This document shows, piece by piece, positions 11,078 to 21,789 of a DNA stretch of 64,000 nt (positions are counted from its first letter, which is position 1; the number at the start of each line of letters is the position of its first letter). The notes beneath the pieces are model-generated. The model worked only from the letters and a program-made list of their open reading frames with translations, did not search any database and was not told the DNA's origin. A program made the translations under genes and the position numbers. The stretch lies in assembly GCA_029215795.1 (NCBI GenBank), contig JARDYH010000002.1, forward strand, positions 366,446,973 to 366,510,972, read 5' to 3'. This DNA comes from Anniella stebbinsi. Its lineage: Eukaryota; Chordata; Lepidosauria; Squamata; Anniellidae.

Positions 11078-11748
11078 CCTTTGCCACCAGCAACTGGTAC
11101 TCTGCAGAATACTGACTCTGAATCTGGAAGTCCCATTAAATGTTGAAAGGTCTGTTTTATTACCTGGTTCATTTTGGACATTATGGTTAGATGTTAATAT
11201 TTCATTTGGGTTTATAACTTCTACACAAGGGTATATCTATACCGCAGACAATTCTGCCCATAAGCAAGCCAGAGAGAAATGTAGTTATGTAATGGGGGCT
11301 CTTCTATACCCTCACTGTACAACATTTCCCACAATTCTTTGGGAGAAGCCACAGCATTAAACTGATAAAGCACCAATATACTTACACAGCATAAATAAGT
11401 AAATGAATTTCAGCCTTCCCTTTAATAATACGTTGGGGAGCCCCTATTATCCTTATTCATATATTGGGGGCTCCAATTGAACATTGGCCTCATAAGTTAG
11501 AACTGGCCCTCTCAATACAATATGATTACATTCACTTTGTTAGGATCAATATTGTTGCTATTCATAGCATTCCTCTGTGGAATTTCCCCATTTTTGGCTC
11601 CATTGTCGTATTTTACCTTGCTTGCTATGATGTTACTTTTCACTGTTCCACCCCAGAACTGGCCTAGTTCAGTTCCAAGCCAGCACTCCAGACTAAGTCC
11701 ATACAGGGTTAGGGTTCACGGCCTTTTGTGGCTTCTTTCCTCGTGCAG
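11078..11748. other. Non-coding intron stretch before MAM exon 2
   Basis: No recognised element was seen. It ends with the pyrimidine tract and CAG acceptor of the exon at 11749. Confidence 0.4.
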
Positions 11749-12011
11749 GAGGCTATTTTATCTACCAAGAAGCTAGTAACCTGATTCCATCCGACACCAT
11801 CCGACTCGAGAGCCCAGAGCTTGTGGTCTCCGGAGAAATATGTGTAGATTTCTGGTATCACATGTTTGGCTCAGAAGATCTGAACGAGCTGAATATCATC
11901 ATCTTGGCTGGGGCTGAGGAATCCGTGGCGTGGCTCCGAAGGGGAAGCCAGAGCTCAGCGTGGCTGCATGGATTCACGTCGGTGTATTTTGCGTCAGAGA
12001 GCCGCATCAAG
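11749..12011 (+). CDS. MAM domain (upstream copy), exon 2 of 3
   Basis: The 263-nt exon lies between CGTGCAG and GTAACG, phase 1 in and phase 0 out, the same length and phases as 45606-45868. It encodes GYFIYQEAS.., then CVDFWYHMFG, the central MAM motif (C-x-F-W-Y-H-M), and ends SESRIK. The preceding intron is about 5 kb and the following one 17 kb, whereas the same introns in the repeated blocks are only 140 and 101 bp. Transposon insertion accounts for most of the difference. Confidence 0.92.
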
Positions 12012-12174
12012 GTAACGTATGTAAAAGCACTCTGTACACATACAAGACTGGGCTGGGCAGCCAATACTGAGAAGCCCAGAAGGATGGCAGAGGGTGGCAT
12101 TATTTAGTTACGAGATATCTTGATTGCCCTTTTCTGTAGCGATGTAGAAAATCAGGTGGGGTGGCAGGAGGAAT

Positions 12175-12580
12175 CTCAGACCATAAGAAGAGCCCTGCCA
12201 AATGGACTAGTCCAAATGCCTTCCCAGCCAGGTGCCCTATTTCCTGCAGCAGCAAACCAAATGTGCCCCAGTGGGAAGTCCAGAAGCAGAATATGGGGTA
12301 AAAGTATTCTCCGGCTGTTGTTCCCCAGCAAATGATCCTGGAAGAATCAGGACTAGTAACCATCAGGACTAGTAGCTACTGATAGCTTTAACCTCCACGA
12401 ATTTATCGAATATCCTTTTAAACCCAACCAGGTTAGAAGCCATCACTATATCTCAAATAGTTCAACTCCATAGTCAAATTCCAGAGTTTAGCTATGCGCT
12501 GTGTGAAGAAGTCCATCCTTTTATCTGTCCTGAATCTCCCACCGGTCACCTTCATAGGACTCGATCCTGAGTTTTAGCAT
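12175..12580 (-). mobile_element. LINE-like fragments (CR1/L3-type)
   Basis: 12177-12330 reads CATAAGAAGAGCCCTGCC.., GCACAT..CCCCAGTGGGAAG. 12400-12575 reads CTTTTATCTGTCCTGAATCT.. and TTCATAGGACTCGATCCTGA. Both are common minus-strand LINE tails of amniote genomes, diverged and without ORFs. Confidence 0.45.
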
Positions 12581-12582
<2 letters not shown>

Positions 12583-12620
<38 letters not shown>

Positions 12621-12639
12621 AGGGAGGGAGGGAGGGGAG

Positions 12640-12673
<34 letters not shown>
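12583..12673 (+). repeat. (GA)n/(GGGA)n low-complexity tract
   Basis: A GA array interrupted by GGGA units. Confidence 0.95.
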
Positions 12674-13149
12674 CTAGCCTTTTGTTAGACCATACATCTA
12701 AAAACAAAACAATAAAAACTCAACAGAAGCAGCAACACCACTATTAATCATACCTGTGCCACCTGCAACTGCCTGAGAAGACAGAAAGTGACATGGCGGG
12801 AGCCCTTGAGGTTCCATAGCCGTGGCACCATTCTCTGGGCACAACCGTATCACATGTTCCACTGAAGCAAAGGCTCATTCTCTCCTTGTCTAGTGTCAGG
12901 GCCAGCTGGTCAGAGTGAGGCAGCCCCTTCGGGCAGCAGATGCCGAGGGGTGGGGTGCGTACAGACCTGTGTGGGCCCACAGCTTGCCCTGCCCCCTTCC
13001 CAAGCTAGCCTTGCAGTCTCAGGTGCAAAGCAGGAGCCGCACCAAGCAGGATATAGCAGTAAATGGTCTGTGTCAATGGGCCCCAACAGTCGTCAGTGCA
13101 CTTCAATACCGCTATAAAGCAGCAGTGTGGCTCCTGCCTTTTACAGCTG

Positions 13150-13471
13150 TCAAAGCCAAAATCACTATCTTTCAAAACTTCATAGCCATGACACACTTGC
13201 ACAGATTTTTCTGGAATTTGGCACACTTGACTAGCAACATCCCATCTGCAATGTCACCAAGTTTCATGTCTCTAACTTTTAAAACAAAGATGTTATAGCC
13301 ATTTCTTTCCCCTAATGCAAGCCTTTAGGGGAAAATAGGCATCTGTCCGATTTTCATATCGGAATCAGAATTGAAACGATTCGAGGAACGTCCGATTCGA
13401 TCCGATATGATACAGGTCAAAATCGGACGTCCTGATTCCGATACGATTTTCCTGGCCATGCACATCCTTAG
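13150..13471. mobile_element. Old, degenerate relic of the same hAT family
   Basis: It contains TTTGGCACACTTGACTAGC, CAAGTTTCATGTCTCTAACT and GTTATAGCCATTTCTTTCC, the arm phrases of the foldback elements. A GATCC/CGATT-rich block follows, then GCACATCCTTA at 13471. The left terminus is not recognisable. The divergence shows the family has been active here more than once. Confidence 0.6.
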
Positions 13472-13838
13472 TTGTAATGCCAACGAGTCCTCTGGCCCAT
13501 GGAGATTTGACACTCCTAACCCATACCTAATGGAAGGCAAAGCCTCACATGTGACAGTGCCCTATCTGATTATAGGACACTGGAATAATGACTTTAAGAC
13601 ATGGCCGATGCTTGAACTCTGTACTGCAACTCAACACATGAGCAGCTCTCCAGACAAAGCTGGGGAAAACTTCCCCTGTTGATCCAGTGACCACCTTGGT
13701 CAGTCCTGGGGTGGGAAACACTCACCTACAGCTGACTCCTTGGGCTGCAGGTCCCAAATGGCATGTTTTAGGTGCACTAAGGCGACTCGAGGGGAAGGAG
13801 GGAGTGAGGTTTATACAATTCTGCACAGCATGGAGAAA
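13472..13838. other. Non-coding intron stretch
   Basis: Nothing recognised. It contains the 8-bp target GTAAATAG at its right end (13839-13846). Confidence 0.4.
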
Positions 13839-13846
13839 GTAAATAG

Positions 13847-14980
13847 TAGGGGTGTGCATCGGATCGGATCCGATCCACGATCCGAATCCGATCCGCCCCA
13901 AAAATCGGAAAATACGATCCGATCCGATCCGATCCGACACACCATCTGATCCGATCCGATCCGATCCGACGAGGTCCGATCCGGATCGGATCGGATCGGC
14001 GGATCGGACGCCATTTTAAATGCGTTTTTCCAATAGCAAAGTATTGTTGTTTTACAAAAACGCCTATAACTTTTTCATTTTTAACGACAGAAGGATGAAA
14101 CTTGGGCACATTGTACACTGGTTAGGGATAGGTATCTGTGAGAAATTTCAGAAAGATTGGTGCATGCAGTTTGTGGCAATTAATTTTTTAATAAATAACA
14201 TGGAATGCCTATAACTCGGTCATTTTTAAAGTTACACACATGAAACTTTGCCACATTGTAGGTGGTACCTTGGGACCCACGTGTGTGAAATCCCAGAACC
14301 GTGGGTGCTTGCCTGGTGTGGCAATGAATTTTTGAAAAATGGGTAGTAGTGGGGTAAATGCAGTTATGCCTCCCATGTTTTTATTTTTAAAGATACAAAC
14401 AGGACACTTCGGCACATTACAGGGAACACTTCCCTTGATATGTGTGTAAAATTTCAGACAGCTAGCTCCAGGCATGTGTTGGCAATGAATTGTTGAAAAT
14501 TGGGTAGCAGTGGGGTAAAATACAGTTTTGCCTCCCATTTTTTTATTTTCAAAGATACAAACGGGAAACTTTGGCACATTGCAGGGAACACTTCACTTCA
14601 AATGTGTGTGAAATTTCCGGAAGCTAGGTGCAATATTTTAGTGGGAAACGAACGTTTATTCATGGCATTTCACATGGGATTTATGGGTTGGTTTGAAGAG
14701 CTACCAAGCTCTAACTCGCTCACATGGCAGAGGACCTATGGCCGCTCATAGGCTGAAAATTTCACAAACTTTGGTGCAATGCTTTAGTGGGAAAACAAAG
14801 GTTTATTCATGGCATTTCACATGGGATTTATGGGTTGGTTTGAAGAGCTACCAAGCTCTAACTCGCTCACATGGCAGAGGACTTATGCCTGCTCAAACGC
14901 TGAAAATTTCACAAACTTTGGTGCAATGCTTTAGTGGGAAAACAAAGGTTAAACTTTATTATTTTAAACCTTCAGGAAAG
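13847..14980 (+). repeat. Left inverted arm of the 14.9-kb hAT element
   Basis: A terminal GATCC/GATCGG block (13860-14010) is followed by degenerate repeats (AACTTTTTCATTTTT, GGCAATTAATTTTTTAATAA) and then a ~148-bp tandem subrepeat carrying GGTGCAATGCTTTAGTGGG (two good copies). It ends at AAACCTTCAGGAAAGGG. The whole arm is repeated inverted at 27497-28763. Confidence 0.9.
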
Positions 14981-15057
14981 GGAGGGGGAGGCTGTGTTTG
15001 TGTGTGTGTGTTTGACAGTTTGATCCACCAATTGTGCTTTAGAATACATGACTGAAT

Positions 15058-15125
15058 CACCCAATCCTGTGAAGACTTTCTTCAGCCTCCAATCGCAATG
15101 CTGGAGGAGGGCACCAGTATATATT
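15058..15125 (+). promoter_or_regulatory. Likely core promoter of the transposase gene
   Basis: TATATATT at 15118-15125 is preceded by two CCAAT-type motifs (CCCAATCC near 15060, CCAATCGC near 15089). The spacing fits a TATA promoter with a start near 15150 and a 5' leader of about 440 nt containing CT and TG tracts. Confidence 0.5.
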
Positions 15126-15430
15126 CTCTCAGCCCTGCCCTTCTGGCTCTTTGTGGGTTGAACGTGGAGGAGATTAGGGAGTGTTTTGGAGCTGTGTTGG
15201 AGAGACTGTATTATTGATTGTATTTGGAGGTGGTTTTGAGGAGTTTTTCTGATCTTTTACTTCAGCTTTTCTTGTTCTCTCTCTTGGCTTTCCTTTCTCT
15301 CTTGCCTTTCCTTTCTTAGATAGCACGTTTGTTTGTCTGTGAGTTCAGTTTGTCTTTGCAGTGAGTGTGTTTGTTCTTCTTTCGCTTTCTGAAAAAAACC
15401 CAAAAAAATAATAAAAAAATATTTCTATCC

Positions 15431-15451
15431 TCTCTCTCTCTCTCTCTCTTT

Positions 15452-15484
<33 letters not shown>
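15431..15484 (+). repeat. (CT)n(TG)n tract in the transposase leader
   Basis: A CT run followed by a TG run in the presumed 5' untranslated region. Confidence 0.9.
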
Positions 15485-15487
<3 letters not shown>

Positions 15488-15592
15488 TTGTGAGTGAGTG
15501 TGTGTTGCTGGGCTGTGTAGCCTGCTGCTACAAACACAAAAAAAGTCAGCAAAGCACACACTTATACAAAAATAAATAATAATAAAAATAAA

Positions 15593-18121
15593 ATGAAGCG
15601 TGGCACTCAAAGGGGGGGTGCTCCCAAGGCAGCATTTGGGAGAGGCCGCTCTGGGCATGGCGCTGCTGCTGCTGCTGCTGGGACCAGCAGCAGGCAGCCT
15701 ACTTCCACACCCCCAGTTAAACTGAGGCGTTCTCCACTGGGGCAGCAGAAGCAGGCAGAGGCAACTCAAAGTAGTGCCTGCAGGGCACTCTTTCAGCAAC
15801 ATGAGGCAGGTGCTGGGAGCAGCAGTGGGCATGAAGAAGGAGCACTATATCCAGCTCCTTCTTTGGTGGGTGAGCCTGTGAACCCGCTGACTGATCTTTT
15901 CCCAGATCTTGTGGAAGTCAGCAAGGTTCAGAGTGAGAAGGAGGACTCTGATGTGGGGCAAGAGGAAGAGCAGGCAGCACCAGAGACTTACTCTCCACAA
16001 TCCGTCCTCTCTTCCACTCATTCCCTTGCTCCTGAGGTGACACCACAGAGCGAAGGCGCCAGCAGGCCGTCTGTGTCACCCCAGAAGCGACAGGCAAGCA
16101 AGGTGTGGGACCACTTTGAGGTGGGAGTGGATTCCCGCTTTGCTGTCTGTCGCCACTGCAAGATGTCAGTGAGCAGGGAAAAAATGCCAGGCCACTTCAC
16201 CACCACGAACCTCAGCCGCCACATGCAGAGGCACCACCAGTCTGTTTTGCTTGGGACCGAGGCGGGCACCTCGCAGCAGACTGGTGCTAGCGGCAAGGGC
16301 AAGCAGAAGGCTCCTGCAACTTCTGCCAGCTCTCGACCTCCCATCCCCAAGAGGCTTCGCCAGGCCACCATGGAAGAGATGGGGTGGGGGAAGTATGGAG
16401 CCACAAGGTGGCGTTTTCCAGCGCCCAACCAGATCACCAATTGCATCGGTGAGATGGTGGCGTTGGATGACCAGCCATTCAGCCTCGTCGAGAACGCAGG
16501 CTTCAAGAGGCTGATGGCTCTTGTGGTTCCATACTACAAGCCGCCGTGTCGCACCACCCTGAGCAGGCGTGTGGTGCCCTCCCTGTACCGGGCATGCAGG
16601 GAGTTAGTTCTGGGTCGTCTGTGCCAGGCAGAGGCACGGAAGGTGCACTTCACTTCGGACATCTGGTCCAGCGAAGGAGGAGTGCACGCTTACCTGTCCC
16701 TGATGGCTCACTGGTGGGGAGCCTCAGGGCAGGAAGCACCCAGGACTTCTGGGACTGGGAAGGAGGGCTGCTGCTGGGCCCTCCTTCATACCGCAGTCAT
16801 GGACCAGTCCCACACGGCGGAGGAGATTACGGAGGCCATGAACCGCATGGTGGCAGGGTGGCTGGGCGGGCACCAGCACACCCGCGGTTACATGGTCACG
16901 GACGGGGGAGCCAATATGCTGAAGGCGGTGCGTGATGGCGGATTTGAGGGCATCCGCTGCATCGCGCACGTCTTCAACCTGGTCGTCAGGGATGGCCTTG
17001 GAGGCAGCAAGGCCCCTCTCCCTCCCCAAATCCGTAATCTCCTAGAGAGCTGCAGGAAGGTGGCTGGGCATTTCCACCACAGCGTGAAGGGCAGTCGGTT
17101 GCTGCGGGAGAAGCAGCAGGAGCTGGGACTTCCGCAGCACCGGCTAGTGCAGGACGTGGCAACACGTTGGAACTCCACCTACCACATGCTCGAGCGTATG
17201 GTGGAGCAACAGCGTGTTGTCCACGAGATGTTCAGGGTCGGGGACATTGGCATCCAGGCCCCACTGTCCAGGCAGCAGTGGGAGGCCATGTCCCAGCTTC
17301 TGGTGGTCCTCAAGCCGTTCCTTGAGGCCACCGAGACCCTGAGCAGCAGCACTGCCCTTCTCAGCCAGGTGCTCCCCGTGGCCAGGCATCTCCAGAATCA
17401 GATGGGCGAGTTTCTGGAGGCCGGGGATGCCGTCACCGGCAGGCGCTTCCTGCCAGAGGTGCGGGAAGTGGTGACGAGGCTGAGGGAAAGCCTATCCCGC
17501 CGGGTCCAGCCTCTCTACAACGACAGGCAGTACATGTTGGCCACCATGTGCGACCCGCGCATCAAGGATGGGTTATGTGGGCAGACTTCCCGGGCAGGTT
17601 GGGTGGAAATGCTGGTGACGGACGTTCGGGCGGCCCGGGATGCCAGGATTGGGCAGGCAGAGGAGGAGCCCACCGAAGCCCAGGCGCCAAGTCCGCTGAG
17701 CACCACCAGCAGCGGCGGCAGCAGCACCACCACACCCAGCAGGGGGACAGGCCAGGGGTTTTGGGACAAGGCTTTGCAGGCTGTGGTTGGGCATAGAGGC
17801 ACTCAACCCAGCCGCCGCCAGGATGACGCTGCAGCAGCAGTGCAGCGTTACCTGGCGGAGCAGATGGAGGACGGCTCCATCGAACCCCTGGCCTACTGGT
17901 CATCTCGGCGCCAGATGTGGCCTGATCTGGCGCGGGTGGCCATGGACAGAATCAGCTGCCCACCGTCCAGCGTTCCAAGCGAGCGGGTGTTTTCCATGGC
18001 GGGCGACGTGGTCACACCCCACCGCTCTCGCTTGGACGCTGAGATTGTGGAGCAGCTGGTCTTCCTCAAGGTCAATCTGCCCCTGCTGGGATACCCCACC
18101 CTCATGCCCGCGGGGGAGTAA
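15593..18121 (+). CDS. hAT-superfamily transposase with BED zinc finger, 842 aa, intact
   Basis: This is the cut-and-paste transposase of the surrounding element, acting in the nucleus on the element's ends. The N-terminal ~165 residues are low-complexity with an Ala run near residue 24. A BED finger follows at about 170-215 (KVWDHF start, Cys186, Cys189, His210, His214/215). The RNase-H-like core shows FTSDIWSS (Asp356), VTDGGANM (Asp437) and ATRWNSTYHML (Arg525-Trp526). The third acid is probably Glu578 or Glu581 in FLEATETLS. The C-terminal hAT dimerisation region (about 760-835) reads PSSVPSERVFSMAGDVV..RSRLDAEIVEQLVFLK. The length matches ZBED/Ac-type transposases and no frame break was seen. 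The ATG at 15593 has A at -3. No AATAAA was noticed close after the stop. Confidence 0.95.
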   Translation: MKRGTQRGGAPKAAFGRGRSGHGAAAAAAGTSSRQPTSTPPVKLRRSPLGQQKQAEATQSSACRALFQQHEAGAGSSSGHEEGALYPAPSLVGEPVNPLTDLFPDLVEVSKVQSEKEDSDVGQEEEQAAPETYSPQSVLSSTHSLAPEVTPQSEGASRPSVSPQKRQASKVWDHFEVGVDSRFAVCRHCKMSVSREKMPGHFTTTNLSRHMQRHHQSVLLGTEAGTSQQTGASGKGKQKAPATSASSRPPIPKRLRQATMEEMGWGKYGATRWRFPAPNQITNCIGEMVALDDQPFSLVENAGFKRLMALVVPYYKPPCRTTLSRRVVPSLYRACRELVLGRLCQAEARKVHFTSDIWSSEGGVHAYLSLMAHWWGASGQEAPRTSGTGKEGCCWALLHTAVMDQSHTAEEITEAMNRMVAGWLGGHQHTRGYMVTDGGANMLKAVRDGGFEGIRCIAHVFNLVVRDGLGGSKAPLPPQIRNLLESCRKVAGHFHHSVKGSRLLREKQQELGLPQHRLVQDVATRWNSTYHMLERMVEQQRVVHEMFRVGDIGIQAPLSRQQWEAMSQLLVVLKPFLEATETLSSSTALLSQVLPVARHLQNQMGEFLEAGDAVTGRRFLPEVREVVTRLRESLSRRVQPLYNDRQYMLATMCDPRIKDGLCGQTSRAGWVEMLVTDVRAARDARIGQAEEEPTEAQAPSPLSTTSSGGSSTTTPSRGTGQGFWDKALQAVVGHRGTQPSRRQDDAAAAVQRYLAEQMEDGSIEPLAYWSSRRQMWPDLARVAMDRISCPPSSVPSERVFSMAGDVVTPHRSRLDAEIVEQLVFLKVNLPLLGYPTLMPAGE

Positions 18122-18728
18122 TTGGCAGGCACCCCCCATCCATCCCACACCTTTGGGCAGGCACCGGCAGGCCCTTGATTTTTTAATTCTTATTTTCGGT
18201 TAATTAATTTTCTTTACTTTAATTTACTGGCTGTGTTGTTTACAGCTCAGTAACTCAACTCTGAACGATGGATCCCGAAGGGATCTAGTTCCTTCTCCTA
18301 GCCTCTTACATTGAGGGGATGCACAAGCATCTCACACATTCTATGTTGTTTGACTTGAACCAATGTGCTTGCACGTGTGCCTCTGAAATTGGACTCCGAT
18401 GGCTCCCTCCAGGCCTTCTGTAAGGTCCCACACTTCCATGGGCGTTTCTTCTTGTAAGACCACGTCAGAGGCTCATGAGAACTTTGGATAAGAAGAAGGC
18501 TTAATTTTATCGCCAAGGAACGCATGCACCTCTCTGACTATGAACGAAGGACGCGATAGGATTCCTCTTCCAGGCTCCTACATTGAGTGGATGACAAGCA
18601 GCATCCCACACTGTTTCTGACTGTGTCTTTTGGACTTATGTGGCAGCCTTGCAGGGCTGTCACTGTGTGTTGTGTTTATTTTGGCTATATGATTTAAAAA
18701 ACTGCCTGCCCACCTGCCCAGCTGCTAG
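18122..18728 (+). other. Transposon interior after the transposase stop
   Basis: No ORF of note. Two related phrases, CTTACATTGAGGGGATG (18304) and CCTACATTGAGTGGATG (18579), suggest an old internal duplication. No canonical polyadenylation signal was seen. Confidence 0.5.
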
Positions 18729-20515
18729 GTTGCCGCCATTGTGAAGTAGCCGGAATGCGTGGGCTGGTCTCACGGTTCTATTGCTTACTTGTGCAATGCG
18801 CAAGCGCCTGGCATCATGCCCGCCTCTGCCTCTGCCTCTGCCTGCCTGCCCGCCTGCTAGGTTGCCGCCATTGTGAAGTAGCCGGAATGCGTGGGCTGGT
18901 CTCACGGTTCTATTGCTTACTTGTGCAATGCGCAAGCGCCTGGCATCATGCCCGCCTCTGCCTCTGCCTCTGCCTCTGCCTGCCTGCCCGCCTGCTAGGT
19001 TGCCGCCATTGTGAAGTAGCCGGAATGCGTGGGCTGGTCTCACGGTTCTATTGCTTACTTGTGCAATGCGCAAGCGCCTGGCATCATGCCCGCCTCTGCC
19101 TCTGCCTGCCTGCCCGCCTGCTAGGTTGCCGCCATTGTGAAGTAGCCGGAATGCGTGGGCTGGTCTCACGGTTCTATTGCTTACTTGTGCAATGCGTAAG
19201 CGCCTGGCATCATGCCCGCCTCTGCCTCTGCCTCTGCCTGCCTGCCTGCCTGCCTGCTAGGTTGCCGCCATTGTGAAGTAGCCGGAATGCGTGGGCTGGT
19301 CTCACGGTTCTATTGCTTACTTGTGCAATGTGCAAGCGCCTGGCATCATGCCCGCCTCTGCCTCTGCCTCTGCCTCTGCCTGCCTGCCTGCCTGCCCGCC
19401 TGCCCACCTGCTAGGTTGCCGCCATTGTGAAGTAGCCGGAATGCGTGGGCTGGTCTCACGGTTCTATTGCTTACTTGTGCAATGCGCAAGCGCCTGGCAT
19501 CATGCCCGCCTCTGCCTCTGCCTCTGCCTCTGCCTGCCTGCCCGCCTGCTAGGTTGCCGCCATTGTGAAGTAGCCGGAATGCGTGGGCTGGTCTCACGGT
19601 TCTATTGCTTACTTGTGCAATGCGCAAGCGCCTGGCATCATGCCCGCCTCTGCCTCTGCCTCTGCCTGCCTGCCTGCCTGCTAGGTTGCCGCCATTGTGA
19701 AGTAGCCGGAATGCGTGGGCTGGTCTCACGGTTCTATTGCTTACTTGTGCAATGCGCAAGCGCCTGGCATCATGCCCGCCTCTGCCTCTGCCTCTGCCTC
19801 TGCCTGCCTGCCTGCCTGCCCGCCTGCCCACCTGCTAGGTTGCCGCCATTGTGAAGTAGCCGGAATGCGTGGGCTGGTCTCACGGTTCTATTGCTTACTT
19901 GTGCAATGCGCAAGCGCCTGGCATCATGCCCGCCTCTGCCTCTGCCTCTGCCTGCCTGCCTGCCTGCTAGGTTGCCGCCATTGTGAAGTAGCCGGAATGC
20001 GTGGGCTGGTCTCACGGTTCTATTGCTTACTTGTGCAATGCGCAAGCGCCTGGCATCATGCCCGCCTCTGCCTCTGCCTCTGCCTGCCTGCCTGCCTGCC
20101 CGCCTGCCCACCTGCCAGGTTGCCGCCATTGTGAAGTAGCCGGAATGCGTGGGCTGGTCTCATGGTTCTATTGCTTACTTGTGCAATGCGCAAGCGCCTG
20201 GCATCATGCCCACCTCTGCCTCTGCCTCTGCCTGCCTGCCTGCCTGCCCGCCTGCCCACCTGCTAGGTTGCCGCCATTGTGAAGTAGCCGGAATGCGTGG
20301 GCTGGTCTCACGGTTCTATTGCTTACTTGTGCAATGTGCAAGCGCCTGGCATCATGCCCGCCTCTGCCTCTGCCTCTGCCTGCCTGCCTGCCTGCCCGCC
20401 TGCCCACCTGCTAGGTTGCCGCCATTGTGAAGTAGCCGGAATGCGTGGGCTGGTCTCACGGTTCTATTGCTTACTTGTGCAATGTGCAAGCGCCTGGCAT
20501 CATGCCCGGCCCGCC
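18729..20515 (+). repeat. VNTR array, 13 units of 126-154 bp
   Basis: Units start GTTGCCGCCATTGTGAAG at 18729, 18861, 18999, 19125, 19261, 19415, 19553, 19685, 19839, 19971, 20119, 20267 and 20415. A conserved ~95-bp part alternates with a variable (CTGCCT)n(GCCT)n part that explains the length differences. Long open frames on both strands are a by-product of the repeat. Confidence 0.95.
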
Positions 20516-20527
20516 TCTGCCTGCCTG

Positions 20528-20980
20528 CCAATGTGACTTTGCCTGGAGGAGCCTATGCCAATGTGACTTTGCCTGGAGGAGCCTATGCCAATGTGACTTT
20601 GCCTGGAGGAGCCTATGCCAATGTGACGTTGCCTGGAGGAGCCTATGCCAATGTGACTTTGCCTGGAGGAGCCTATGCCAATGTGACTTTGCCTGGAGGA
20701 GCCTATGCCAATGTGACTTTGCCTGGAGGAGCCTATGCCAATGTGACTTTGCCTGGAGGAGCCTATGCCAATGTGACGTTGCCTGGAGGAGCCTATGCCA
20801 ATGTGACTTTGCCTGGAGGAGCCTATGCCAATGTGACTTTGCCTGGAGGAGCCTATGCCAATGTGACGTTGCCTGGAGGAGCCTATGCCAATGTGACTTT
20901 GCCTGGAGGAGCCTATGCCAATGTGACTTTGCCTGGAGGAGCCTATGCCACTGTGACGTTGCCTGGAGGAGCCTATGTGC
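20528..20980 (+). repeat. 30-bp minisatellite, 15 units
   Basis: The unit contains TGTGACTTTGCCTGGAGGAG and GCCTATGCCA. It is uniform except for a T/G variant in TGAC(T/G)TTGCC and one A/C change in the last unit. In one forward frame each unit reads AYANVTLPGG; another frame is also open (CQCDFAWRSL). Confidence 0.97.
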
Positions 20981-21019
20981 CACTGGAGTCCTCCGATCCA
21001 CAGCGGCCGCACGAATAAG

Positions 21020-21025
21020 GTAAGT
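21020..21025 (+). promoter_or_regulatory. Candidate splice donor after the 30-bp array
   Basis: ATAAG then GTAAGTG at 21020. It is followed by ~220 bp of intron-like sequence that recurs between the downstream cassettes, ending in a long pyrimidine tract and TTTTGCAG before 21241. Confidence 0.5.
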
Positions 21026-21240
21026 GTGTGCAGTCAACGCAGGGACACCTGAGGGTGTCCAGAAGTGGGGCAGTCTGAGATCTTACTTCCGAGTAAGCAA
21101 GCAGGCAGCCCCATGTGCCTACTGGGGCGTGGGCACTCAGGACCGGGCAGATGCCAGTCCTGGGTGAGAGGGAGCCAATGGTGGAAAAGTATGATTTATC
21201 TCATGTTAATTCTTTTCCCCCCCCCCTCCTTCTTTTGCAG

Positions 21241-21355
21241 CCTATGGAACTCTTCGCCACTGCGCAAAGCGGACCCGTGATTCCAGACTGCCCATCTGCC
21301 CCAGCCACGGCCACATGGAGGTGGCCCATCGATTCACGTCACCCCTACGACTCAG
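21241..21355 (+). other. Exon-like cassette 1 (115 bp)
   Basis: Preceded by a C/T tract and TTCTTTTGCAG, followed by GTAAGAG. The body starts CCTATGGAACTCTTCGCCAC. It is repeated at 24526 and 25134. The length is not a multiple of three. Confidence 0.55.
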
Positions 21356-21789
21356 GTAAGAGTGCAGGCAGAGTGGCCATATAGAAAAGAAGGCAGGGCC
21401 CCTGCACCTTTAACTGTTGTGATGAAGAGGGAATCTCAGCAGGAACTAATTGCCTATAATGACACTGGCTGAAATTCCCTTTTCTCTACAACTGCTGAAG
21501 TTAGGAACCCTGACCTGGATTTGATCTGGTCAGCCTAACGTAGGGTGCTATTAGGAGTGAATAATGAATAACCCAAGGACAAAAGAAATGGTGATTCTCT
21601 AATGCTCCGGTAAGCTGTGTCCTGCCAGACACAAAAGGATAGCCAATCACTCTAACAATGGGCTCAGAAGAGTGATTTAGAAAGGGAGGGGTGCAGCAGG
21701 AGAAAGAGGATTGCGTCACAAACAAGAGAAGTGTGCCGGTGGGAGACTACTAGGACTTGCATGTATTAATTTAATACAAATCTTTATTT

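Noticed and set aside
18729..20980. CRISPR-like look of regularly spaced repeats
   Set aside because: Units are contiguous with no unique spacers, and the genome is eukaryotic. It is a VNTR followed by a minisatellite.
20445..21037. Overlapping 170-192-codon ORFs on both strands over the 30-bp array
   Set aside because: A 30-bp repeat keeps several frames open by itself, so the length gives no evidence of coding.
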